From: Thermomicrobiaceae bacterium
GTDB taxonomy: Bacteria > Chloroflexota > Chloroflexia > Thermomicrobiales > Thermomicrobiaceae
Reading direction: 5' to 3'
Assembly (NCBI GenBank): GCA_007123655.1
Contig: SKKR01000164.1
Span: 1-6,202 of the forward strand
DNA length: 6,202 bases
Program-made: the position numbers and the translations under genes
Shown here: piece after piece, positions 1-6,202 of the stretch
How positions within the stretch are numbered: the first letter of the stretch is position 1
Layout of the letters: every line of letters begins with the position of its first letter
The notes under the pieces: generated by a model
The model's database searches: none
Told to the model about the DNA's origin: nothing
What the model saw: the letters and a program-made list of their open reading frames with translations, nothing else

Positions 1-72
1 AACCCGATGTTCGTACATTGTATCCGTGGTGCTTTCGATCCCAAGAGGATCTGGACCGAAGAGTCAGAGGCA

Positions 73-2040
73 ATGGCGCAGCAATCTGTTGCTCGTTCGA
101 ACCCGGTATCATCGCAGACGAGCGATCTGACCGACCCGGTCGGTAGTCGGTCGAGCCTTGCCTGGCATTCGGACTGGGGGAACCTCGTCCTGGCCGGCCT
201 GCTCCTCTATGTCGCGGCATATATCGCGTTTCTTCCCTTCCAGACCGGTGACAATCGAATCGCCAGTTATGCGCAGGAACTCGCGTACCTGCCGGTTATG
301 GCAACCGGAGTGCTCTTTGCCTTCCGGGCGGCACGGTCAGGGATCCTGCACCCGCAAGCCCGGAGGGCGTGGGCGGTCATCGGGGTTTCGTTCCTGATCT
401 GGCTTGTCGCGGACGGCTTCTGGGCGTACTACACGATCACGCGGCATTCAGTTCCCTTGCCGTCCTGGACGGACGCCGCGTTCATGATCAAGGGACTGGT
501 ACTCGTTGGCGGTATCCTGATGTTTCCCGCATCCGGGCTGTCCCGGCCCGAGCGGACGCGATTCTGGCTGGATTCGGGGATCATCGTCCTGGGGCTGGCG
601 GTCCTGACCGCATCGCTGATCATCGGGCCGGGTCTGCTCGAGTTCACTGATGTGACCGTTGACGCCTTCATCCTGTTCGCGTATCCGGTAACGCACACGC
701 TCGCGCTTGTCGCGCTGTACAGCATCTTCCTGCGACGCCCGAGGGAAAACGCGACCGACGTGCTGGTTCTGTTTGGCGCCGGGCTGGTGGTCTACGCCAT
801 CACGGATCTCTGGTGGGCGTTTCTCGATGTCCGGGGCATGTTCACCACGGGAGGTGTGGCGTACGCATTCTGGATGATCGCCCAGGCGCTGCTGGTCGCC
901 AGTCCACAGCGCCACTACGACATCACCAGACGGCGGCTGGTGCCAGTTGTTTCCAACACCATTGCTGAACGATTGAGGTCCCGCACTCCGTACGCCGCGC
1001 TTGCAGTCGCACTGGCTGCAGTTCTGTTCACATCGCTGCCGGAGTTCCTCAACCGTTTCGGGATTGTGACCATTCTGATGCTCGCCCTCCTGGCACTGTT
1101 CATTTTCCGTCAGGTCGCCACACACCAGGAGAACGTCCGGCTCAGCGTGGAGCGAGTGAAACGGGAGAACGAGGAACGGTTCCAGGCGCTTGTAGAGCAT
1201 TCTTCAGACATGATCACGGTGCTTGACCAGGATCTGCGGTGCCGGTTTCAGTCTCCGTCCGCGCTGGAAGTCACAGGCCAGCAGTCGAACGCGTTTACCG
1301 GGACACAGTTCCCGGAGTGGATCCTCCCGGCGGATCGGGAACATGTCTTACACACGTTTGATGATGTCCTGAACGGTGTAACGGACCGCGCCAGGCTGGA
1401 ATGGCGCATGCAGCGACCGGGTTTGCCGGTGCTTCACCTTGAGACGATCGTGACCAACGAATTGTCAAACCCGACCGTCGGCGGGCTCGTGCTGAACTCG
1501 CGGGATGTCACCGAGCGGAAAATTCTGGAAGAACGGCTGACGCACCAGGCCTACCACGACCCGCTGACCGGACTCCCGAACCGGGCGCACTTTGTTCCGG
1601 CGCTCGAGCAAGCCCTCCGAAACCTGGAACGTTCGACCGTGCTCAGCGTGATCTTCTTCGATCTCGACCGGCTCAAGCAGATCAACGATACCTTCGGCCA
1701 TGAAACCGGCGACGCCCTGCTCGTGGCGCTCAGCGAGCGTATTACCCGGCTGTTGCGGCCGGGCGACACGTTCGCTCGTCTGGCTGGAGACGAGTTCACC
1801 GTTCTGCTGACCGATCTGGCAAGTGAATCCGGCGCACGAAGAGTGGCCGAGCGCCTGCGGGACGGACTGCAGGAGCCGCTCGACTTTGCCGGTCAGTCCA
1901 AACGAGTATCAATCAGCATAGGCATCGCGGTGGTGACGAGCAAGGAACTGAGCGCGGAGAGTGTCATCGGAACGGCCGATGCGGCAATGTATGCGGCCAA
2001 GCGAGCAGGCGCCGGGCAAATTCATCTTGAAAGAGTGTAA
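73..2040 (+). CDS. Membrane-anchored PAS-GGDEF diguanylate cyclase (first paralogue)
   Basis: Probable diguanylate cyclase, making the second messenger c-di-GMP from two GTP at the cytoplasmic face of the membrane. The 655-residue product has about ten hydrophobic helices (near residues 37-55, 70-86, 99-120, 134-151, 168-186, 196-219, 229-250, 262-276, 306-321 and 329-346), a charged linker (347-368), a PAS domain (about 369-485) and a GGDEF domain (about 490-655). The cyclase domain shows DPLTGLPNR, the metal-binding D530, N538, D547, the signature as AGDEF (571-575) and an inhibitory I-site RPGD (562-565). The usual DxDxFK phenylalanine is Leu534. An in-frame ATG at 7 would add 22 residues. 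I prefer the ATG at 73 because it follows an AGAGG-like sequence (66-70) and gives an N-terminus comparable in length to the paralogue downstream. The membrane domain is not one I recognise (not obviously MASE1, MASE2 or MHYT), so the signal is unknown. No EAL or HD-GYP phosphodiesterase domain is present. The cyclase assignment is firm at family level; activity is inferred. Confidence 0.9.
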   Translation: MAQQSVARSNPVSSQTSDLTDPVGSRSSLAWHSDWGNLVLAGLLLYVAAYIAFLPFQTGDNRIASYAQELAYLPVMATGVLFAFRAARSGILHPQARRAWAVIGVSFLIWLVADGFWAYYTITRHSVPLPSWTDAAFMIKGLVLVGGILMFPASGLSRPERTRFWLDSGIIVLGLAVLTASLIIGPGLLEFTDVTVDAFILFAYPVTHTLALVALYSIFLRRPRENATDVLVLFGAGLVVYAITDLWWAFLDVRGMFTTGGVAYAFWMIAQALLVASPQRHYDITRRRLVPVVSNTIAERLRSRTPYAALAVALAAVLFTSLPEFLNRFGIVTILMLALLALFIFRQVATHQENVRLSVERVKRENEERFQALVEHSSDMITVLDQDLRCRFQSPSALEVTGQQSNAFTGTQFPEWILPADREHVLHTFDDVLNGVTDRARLEWRMQRPGLPVLHLETIVTNELSNPTVGGLVLNSRDVTERKILEERLTHQAYHDPLTGLPNRAHFVPALEQALRNLERSTVLSVIFFDLDRLKQINDTFGHETGDALLVALSERITRLLRPGDTFARLAGDEFTVLLTDLASESGARRVAERLRDGLQEPLDFAGQSKRVSISIGIAVVTSKELSAESVIGTADAAMYAAKRAGAGQIHLERV

Positions 2041-2219
2041 CAGCAAGCTGGTCAAGCTACGGTCTGTAACCAGGTACTGTCGGCAGCGGCTACCGGTACG
2101 GACGTTTTTTCCCGACCGGGACAGCTTCGTTATACGCATCGTTCGGGTAGTCGCCTACACTGAAATCAGCGGGTTCGCACTTTCCGACGCCGCTCGATGC
2201 AAACGGACAGGTTCCGTAC
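2041..2219. other. Spacer between the two GGDEF genes
   Basis: A 179-base gap with no gene. It has a T-run at 2105-2110 followed by a small TCCC/GGGA inverted repeat (2110-2121). That order is wrong for a + strand intrinsic terminator, and the stem is only four base pairs. A TATACG sequence at 2131-2136 could be a -10 element for the second gene, but I find no good -35 partner. GTAG/CTAC (2147-2158) is another four-base-pair stem. The length is enough for an independent promoter, but none is proven. Confidence 0.3.
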
Positions 2220-4238
2220 GTGAACGCCGAACTTTCCGCTGGCCGCACCGACAAGTCAACGCAGCAGCGCAACCTGGAACTATCCGGCCGAAGGTCTGAT
2301 TCCTGGTACGCGGACTGGGGTAATCTGCTTCTCCTGGCGCTTGTCGCGTACATCGTGCTGTACGCGGGCTGGCTGCTGCTTGAGTGGGGTGGCGAAACAA
2401 CGGCCACGCTCGTGGCAGAAATCGGGTACCTCCCCGTGCTTGCACTCGGTGCCCTGTTCGCCACGCGGGCCGCTTTTATTTCCCGAAGCGATCGCGGGAA
2501 CCGCCAGGCGTGGACCCTGATCGGCGCTGGCTTCTTTTTCTGGGGCTTTGCCGACGGTCTCTGGGCGTACTTCGTCCTCGTCGCGGGAACGGCGCCGTTT
2601 CCGTCCATTGCGGATCTCTTCTACGTCTCGGCAACACTGCTCTTTTTCGCCGGCGTTGTCAGGTTTCCTGCCGTTGCGATATCGGTCCCGGAATGGACTC
2701 GCTATCTGCTGGACTCCGCGATCATCCTCGTCGGGGTTCTGGCACTGGTCTCGTATCTGATCATCGGCCCCGAGCACCTGCGGGAGGCGTCGTTTCCGGT
2801 TGAAGTCGCGCTGTTACTGCTGTATCCATTCATCGACGCACTCCTGATCATTGCTGTCTTCACGATGCTCGTTCGGAGACCCCAGACGGGGTCGATCGGC
2901 GTGCTCCTGTTGTTCGGAGCCGGGCTCCTTTTCATCGCCGCCGCGAACCTGCTCTGGAGTTTTCAGGAATCCCGGGACGCATACACCTTCGGGGGGTGGG
3001 ATTACATCCTCTGGCTCATCGGCTACGGATTGCTTGTGGCGAGTCCCCAGCGTCACTGTGACGTCGTTCGTCGGGGAGTGACGTCAACGTTGCCAGGGGA
3101 ATTCGTCACGCGCGTGCGCGGACTGATTCCGTACGTCGGCGCTGCGGTTGCCTTCGCGGTACTGCTGATCCTGGCGGCACCGTCGCTTGTCGATGACCTC
3201 GGCCTGGTTCTGATCATCCTGCTCGTCCTTGCAGGACTGGTGCTCGCACGCCAGGTTGTAACGCTTCGAGAAAACGCAGACCTGGGAGTACGTCGCGCAA
3301 TCGAGCGAAGCGAGGCACGGTTTCAGGCGCTGGTTGAACACTCCTCGGATCTGATCACCGTCGTTGACCGAAACCGAAACTGCCGATTCCAGTCACCCTC
3401 GTCGCTGGAGATAACCGGTTTCTCCGCGGGCGATCTGATCGATACCGATCTGGCGGACTGGTGCCATCCGGATGACAGGCAGCAACTAATCGATGCGCTG
3501 GATCGCGTGGCATCTGAAGCAGCGGACCGGGCACGCGTGGAATGGCGCATGCATCGACCGGAAGACGGGATTACCCATCTGGAGACGATTGTCTCGTCTG
3601 AACTGGAAAATCCGGGGGTCAACGGCCTGGTGCTGAATTCGCGGGACGTATCCGAGCGCAAGGTGCTGGAAGATGAACTCACGCATCTTGCCTATCACGA
3701 TTCGCTGACGAATCTACCCAACCGGGCGATGTTCCTGAACAAGTTGATGCGGTCGCTTCGCCATGTCGAGCCGGGGCGTGGTATCGGCATCCTGTTCCTG
3801 GACATTGACCGGTTCAAGCGGATCAATGACACGTATGGACACGATACGGGGGATCAAGTGCTTCTGGACGTCGCCGCCCATATTCGTTCGGCGCTTCGTC
3901 CTGAAGATACGGTCGGGCGGATCGCCGGAGACGAGTTCACAATGTTGCTTCCGGGTCTTCGCCACGAGTATGAAGCAATGGAAATAGCAAGCCGGGTGCT
4001 CAGTAAGTTCGATACGTCGGTTCCGGCGGGAGTATCCTGGACATTGACCGTCAGTATCGGGGTCGCGTTCACCGAGACGCCAGATGATGACCCGGCCAGA
4101 CTCATCCGCAGCGCGGACGCTGCAATGTACGCGGCGAAGCGTACTGGACGCGCAAAAGCAGTCCTCTTCAAAAAAGGGATGGAATCAGAAATGGCTGCGA
4201 ATTCCGCGATGACTGATTCAGAGCATCATCTGAGATAG
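2220..4238 (+). CDS. Membrane-anchored PAS-GGDEF diguanylate cyclase (second paralogue)
   Basis: Second probable diguanylate cyclase, 672 residues, with the same layout as its upstream neighbour. About ten membrane helices fill residues 33-345, a charged linker leads to a PAS domain (about 367-483), and a GGDEF domain follows (about 488-650). Active-site residues are canonical: FLDIDRFK (526-533, metal ligand D528), N536, H541, D545, AGDEF at 569-573 and an I-site RPED at 560-563. The start is GTG at 2220: an in-frame stop lies at 2148-2150 and no ATG lies between. A weak purine-rich sequence GGACAGG (2205-2211) precedes it, and the DWGNL motif near residue 32 aligns with residue 34 of the paralogue, supporting this N-terminus. 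The C-terminus carries about 20 extra polar residues after the GGDEF fold. The PAS domains of the two proteins align without gaps over 123 residues with about 71 identities, so the pair arose by duplication, but they have diverged most in the membrane part. The input signal is unknown. Catalytic activity is likely because all key residues except the first Gly are present. Confidence 0.92.
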   Translation: MNAELSAGRTDKSTQQRNLELSGRRSDSWYADWGNLLLLALVAYIVLYAGWLLLEWGGETTATLVAEIGYLPVLALGALFATRAAFISRSDRGNRQAWTLIGAGFFFWGFADGLWAYFVLVAGTAPFPSIADLFYVSATLLFFAGVVRFPAVAISVPEWTRYLLDSAIILVGVLALVSYLIIGPEHLREASFPVEVALLLLYPFIDALLIIAVFTMLVRRPQTGSIGVLLLFGAGLLFIAAANLLWSFQESRDAYTFGGWDYILWLIGYGLLVASPQRHCDVVRRGVTSTLPGEFVTRVRGLIPYVGAAVAFAVLLILAAPSLVDDLGLVLIILLVLAGLVLARQVVTLRENADLGVRRAIERSEARFQALVEHSSDLITVVDRNRNCRFQSPSSLEITGFSAGDLIDTDLADWCHPDDRQQLIDALDRVASEAADRARVEWRMHRPEDGITHLETIVSSELENPGVNGLVLNSRDVSERKVLEDELTHLAYHDSLTNLPNRAMFLNKLMRSLRHVEPGRGIGILFLDIDRFKRINDTYGHDTGDQVLLDVAAHIRSALRPEDTVGRIAGDEFTMLLPGLRHEYEAMEIASRVLSKFDTSVPAGVSWTLTVSIGVAFTETPDDDPARLIRSADAAMYAAKRTGRAKAVLFKKGMESEMAANSAMTDSEHHLR

Positions 4239-4315
4239 AACGCTCGGCGATTCGTTCACCAGAGGCTTCTTCAACGTAACCGGAGTGGCGAGTTACGCCT
4301 CGAGATTCTTTCGAG
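4238..4315 (+). terminator. Cluster of small stem-loops after the second GGDEF gene
   Basis: Three short inverted repeats follow the stop codon at 4236-4238: GAACG/CGTTC (4238-4242 with 4253-4257), GGCG/CGCC around a five-base loop (4287-4299), and CTCGA/TCGAG around a seven-base loop (4299-4303 with 4311-4315). The last two adjoin and share a base. Their place just past the gene suggests a transcription end or mRNA 3' structure. No T-run follows any of them, so they are not classical intrinsic terminators. Confidence 0.2.
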
Positions 4316-4657
4316 AGTTGTCACTCAAGTTTCAGGTCGGCTAACACCCACGCGTCGTCTTCCGCTCTCATCGCTTCGCTCCGTTCCCCTTGAGCTCCGC
4401 TCACCTCGAACAGACCCGGTCCCGGGGCATGCTCTTCTGATCCGTGGAACCTGCAGATATCACGGCCCTGGAAACGTCCCGTTCGGCGCGTCCGTCACGA
4501 CCGGTCCTTGATGCCCCCGGCATAGTGGCGGCGCGTGACTTGCGTGGACGGCGCCATCATGGTGGAGCGGACCTGTCCGGACGGAGTGTGGGATGGATTC
4601 CGCCACCGGCAGTCGTGGGCCGACCGGGGTTCGTCGGAGCGCCAGGGTAAGGGGATA
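4239..4657. other. Long non-coding gap upstream of the oxidase operon
   Basis: About 420 bases in which I see no convincing gene, tRNA or known riboswitch. Contents in order: the stem-loop cluster; a possible weak promoter, TTGTCA (4318-4323) and TAACAC (4342-4347) 18 bases apart; a CT-rich stretch with three CGCTC copies (4363, 4377, 4398); a compact hairpin ATGCC-CCC-GGCAT (4511-4523); and a nested inverted repeat at 4561-4607 (GGTGG..CGG facing CCGCCACC, with CGGAC/GTCCG inside). Forward open frames from 4444 (GTG) and 4535 (ATG) have arginine- and glycine-rich translations without recognisable motifs; the second is only an extension of ctaC. The gap probably carries the ctaCD promoter and leader. 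Confidence 0.5.
4649..4654 (+). promoter_or_regulatory. Ribosome-binding site of ctaC
   Basis: AAGGGG lies three bases before the ATG at 4658, with an additional CAGGG a few bases upstream. This purine-rich run supports the start at 4658 over the upstream in-frame ATG at 4535. Confidence 0.6.
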
Positions 4658-5668
4658 ATGATCTCGCCACGTCACCTGCTGTACAGCTTGCTGTTCGCGG
4701 TCTCAGTCCTCGTCATCGCCGGGTGCAGCCCGGAGGGTGGTGCGCTCGATCCGAGAGGCCCGGGGGCAGCGGACATCGCCGCTCACTGGTGGGTGATGTT
4801 CTGGCTCGGGCTGATCGTCTTCGTCGTCGTCGTCATCCTTCTGCTGTTCGCGATTCTCCGGGCCCGGAGGACGGGAGATCCGGATCGACGTCCCCCGATC
4901 AGCGACAGGACGTTTTTTATCGTCGCCGGACTGGCGATCCCCTCGCTCATCCTGGCAGTCGTGCTGGGCGACTCGGTACGCACAGGGCAGGCGTTGATCA
5001 CGCCTCCCGAGGAGCCTGCCCTGACGATCGAGGTCATCGGTCATCAGTACTGGTGGGAAGTGCGATATCCCGATCACGAAGTGGTTACCGCGAACGAGAT
5101 CCACCTCCCGGCCGGCGAACCGGTAGAGCTTCGGCTCACGTCGGCAGACGTGATTCACAGTTTCTGGGTCCCGGAGCTGACCGGGAAACGTGATCTCAAT
5201 CCTGGGAAAGAAAACCTGATGTGGATCCAGGCCAACGAAGAGGATATCTACTGGGGTCAGTGCGCCGAGTTCTGCGGTGTGCAGCACGCGCTGATGGGCA
5301 AACTGATCGTCGCGCAGTCTCCGACCGAGTTCGAAGAGTGGATAGCCGCCCGGCAGGAACCCGCGGCCGAGCCGGTCGACGAGCGACTTCAGGCGGGAAT
5401 GGAGATCTACTTCGACGCAGGCTGCGCAATGTGCCACGGCATCGATGGGATCACCGAGCCGAGTCCGGCCGGGGCCCCGGGACCGGATCTGACCCATTTC
5501 GGAAGCCGGATGACGATCGGCTCCGGGATCGAAGACAACACCCGCGGAAACCTGGCGGCATGGATTATCGACCCGCACGAGATCAAACCGGGCGTTCGCA
5601 TGCCGCCGACGGATCTTGACGCCGACGAACTGGAGGCGCTCGTCGAGTTCCTCCACAGCCTCGAGTAG
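4658..5668 (+). CDS. ctaC: Cytochrome c oxidase subunit II with fused cytochrome c domain (caa3 type)
   Basis: Electron-entry subunit of a heme-copper terminal oxidase, 336 residues. It takes electrons through its own heme c and the binuclear CuA centre and passes them to heme a of subunit I. A lipoprotein signal peptide ends in IAGC, so Cys23 is likely lipidated after cleavage. Two membrane helices follow (about 44-66 and 84-106), then the external cupredoxin domain with the aromatic GHQYWWE motif (128-134). All CuA ligands are present: H167, C202, E204 (backbone), C206, H210 and M213. The C-terminal cytochrome c domain (about 242-336) has CAMCH (256-260) for covalent heme attachment, with M315 in RMPP as the likely sixth ligand. 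An open frame extends upstream to an ATG at 4535, but I reject those 41 residues because they precede a complete signal peptide. The stop is 15 bases before ctaD, fitting a ctaCD operon. The fusion matches caa3 oxidases, which do not strictly require a separate soluble cytochrome c. Confidence 0.96.
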   Translation: MISPRHLLYSLLFAVSVLVIAGCSPEGGALDPRGPGAADIAAHWWVMFWLGLIVFVVVVILLLFAILRARRTGDPDRRPPISDRTFFIVAGLAIPSLILAVVLGDSVRTGQALITPPEEPALTIEVIGHQYWWEVRYPDHEVVTANEIHLPAGEPVELRLTSADVIHSFWVPELTGKRDLNPGKENLMWIQANEEDIYWGQCAEFCGVQHALMGKLIVAQSPTEFEEWIAARQEPAAEPVDERLQAGMEIYFDAGCAMCHGIDGITEPSPAGAPGPDLTHFGSRMTIGSGIEDNTRGNLAAWIIDPHEIKPGVRMPPTDLDADELEALVEFLHSLE

Positions 5669-5672
5669 CGCG

Positions 5673-5679
5673 GGAAGGG
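5673..5679 (+). promoter_or_regulatory. Ribosome-binding site of ctaD
   Basis: GGAAGGG in the 15-base gap after ctaC, four bases before the ATG at 5684. It fixes the ctaD start and supports translation from a shared ctaCD transcript. Confidence 0.65.
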
Positions 5680-5683
5680 TTGC

Positions 5684-6202
5684 ATGTCCACTCCAGTTGA
5701 GCGACTGGACCGGGCCTGGGCCAGACCTCCCGGATTCATCGGTTGGATGTCCGCGGTTAATCACCGCGCGGTCGGTGTCCGCTACATCGTGACATCGTTC
5801 GTGTTCTTCCTGCTGGCCGGTATTCTCGCGCTGATCATACGCATCCAGCTTGCGCGTCCGGACCTGGATATCATCTCCCCGGAAGCATTCAACCAGTTCT
5901 TCACGATGCACGGCACCGTGATGATGTTTCTGTTCGCTATTCCGATGCTGGAAGGGCTGGGCATCTACTTTCTGCCGCTGATGGTTGGCGCTCGCGACAT
6001 GGCGTTTCCCCGGCTCAATGCGTTTGGCTACTGGATCTACCTCATCGGCGGCGTAATCCTGTTCGCCGCCTTCTTCAGCGGTCGGGGACCTGACGCGGGA
6101 TGGTTCAACTACCCGCCGCTCAGCGGCCCCGGCTATAGCCCGTCCGCAATGGACGTCACGATGGCTGGTTTCGGTGAGCCGGTCGCTGGGCGCGGCATCG
6201 AC
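5684..6202 (+). CDS. ctaD: Cytochrome c oxidase subunit I, N-terminal part (cut by window end)
   Basis: Catalytic subunit of the heme-copper oxidase, which reduces O2 to water at heme a3-CuB and pumps protons. Only the first 173 codons are inside the window, with no stop, so the gene continues past the edge. Visible are three membrane helices (about 34-56, 72-100 and 113-132). The hallmark TMHGTVMMFLFAIP holds H76, an axial ligand of the low-spin heme a. The conserved loop GARDMAFPRLNAFGYW follows; its D105 and N112 correspond by position to the D-channel entrance Asp and an Asn of A-type oxidases. GWFNYPPLSG (139-148) is also typical of the family. The CuB histidines, the heme a3 ligand and the K-channel lie beyond the window. 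The loop after YSP (151-153) seems longer than usual. The ATG has a good ribosome-binding site and immediately follows ctaC; subunits III and IV are expected downstream but not seen. Confidence 0.95.
   Translation, partial: MSTPVERLDRAWARPPGFIGWMSAVNHRAVGVRYIVTSFVFFLLAGILALIIRIQLARPDLDIISPEAFNQFFTMHGTVMMFLFAIPMLEGLGIYFLPLMVGARDMAFPRLNAFGYWIYLIGGVILFAAFFSGRGPDAGWFNYPPLSGPGYSPSAMDVTMAGFGEPVAGRGID

Noticed and set aside
7..72. Upstream ATG at 7 as the start of the first GGDEF gene
   Set aside because: It adds 22 residues with no counterpart in the paralogue and only six bases of upstream sequence are visible. The ATG at 73 has a purine-rich sequence before it. The longer form cannot be fully excluded.
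448..1200. Minus-strand open frame of 250 codons opposite the first GGDEF gene
   Set aside because: It is the antisense of the membrane domain; the translation is highly polar and without motifs.
2105..2121. T-run plus TCCC/GGGA inverted repeat as an intrinsic terminator of the first gene
   Set aside because: The T-run precedes the hairpin on the + strand and the stem is only four base pairs, so it lacks the required order and stability.
4318..4347. TTGTCA ... TAACAC as the ctaC promoter
   Set aside because: The -35 match is good (5 of 6) but the -10 matches only 3 of 6, and it would leave a leader of about 300 bases. It is mentioned in the gap entry but not called as a feature.
4444..4650. 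68-codon forward open frame starting with GTG
   Set aside because: Its translation is low-complexity, rich in Arg, Gly and Pro, with no motif and no clear ribosome-binding site. It looks like a chance frame in GC-rich DNA.
4535..4657. Upstream ATG at 4535 as the start of ctaC
   Set aside because: It would put 41 residues of arginine-, glycine- and cysteine-containing sequence before a complete lipoprotein signal peptide. The ATG at 4658 has AAGGGG just upstream.
4703..5911. Long minus-strand open frame of 402 codons opposite ctaC and ctaD
   Set aside because: It lies opposite two certain oxidase genes and its translation is rich in Asp, Arg and Gln without domain motifs, as expected for an antisense shadow in GC-rich DNA.
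1..6202. CRISPR array, tRNA or rRNA gene, insertion sequence or phage attachment site
   Set aside because: No regularly spaced direct repeats, cloverleaf-type sequence, transposase-like frame or terminal inverted repeats were seen on either strand.

Overview
The window holds two consecutive membrane-anchored GGDEF proteins (probable diguanylate cyclases) followed by the start of an aa3/caa3-type cytochrome c oxidase operon. All four genes are on the + strand. The DNA is GC-rich by eye. The oxidase subunit II is a lipoprotein fused to a C-terminal cytochrome c domain, as in several Gram-positive, Thermus and Chloroflexota lineages. Together with the two multi-pass PAS-GGDEF proteins, this makes a Chloroflexota-type bacterium (for example a Thermomicrobia relative) my best guess. 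No rRNA or other phylogenetic marker is present, so that assignment is only an inference.

Region 1 (about 73-2040) and region 2 (2220-4238) encode tandem paralogues of 655 and 672 residues with the same architecture. Each has about ten predicted membrane helices that I cannot match to a named sensor domain, then a short linker, one PAS domain and a GGDEF domain. Both cyclase domains carry AGDEF in place of GGDEF but keep the metal and substrate residues and the RxxD product-inhibition site. The two PAS domains align without gaps and are about 58% identical by my hand count. The membrane domain itself looks like a duplicated four-helix unit plus two further helices.

Region 3 (4239-4657) is about 420 bases with no convincing gene. 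It contains several short stem-loops, a CT-rich stretch and a short minus-strand open frame of unknown meaning. It probably includes the end of the cyclase transcript and the promoter and leader of the oxidase operon, but no strong promoter or terminator can be named.

Region 4 (4658-6202) encodes ctaC, which is complete (CuA domain plus cytochrome c domain), and ctaD, which is cut by the window edge. They are 15 bases apart and each has a purine-rich ribosome-binding site, so they are almost certainly cotranscribed. Together they form the electron-entry and catalytic subunits of a proton-pumping terminal oxidase. A link between the c-di-GMP proteins and respiration is suggested only by adjacency; the long gap makes a single transcript unlikely.
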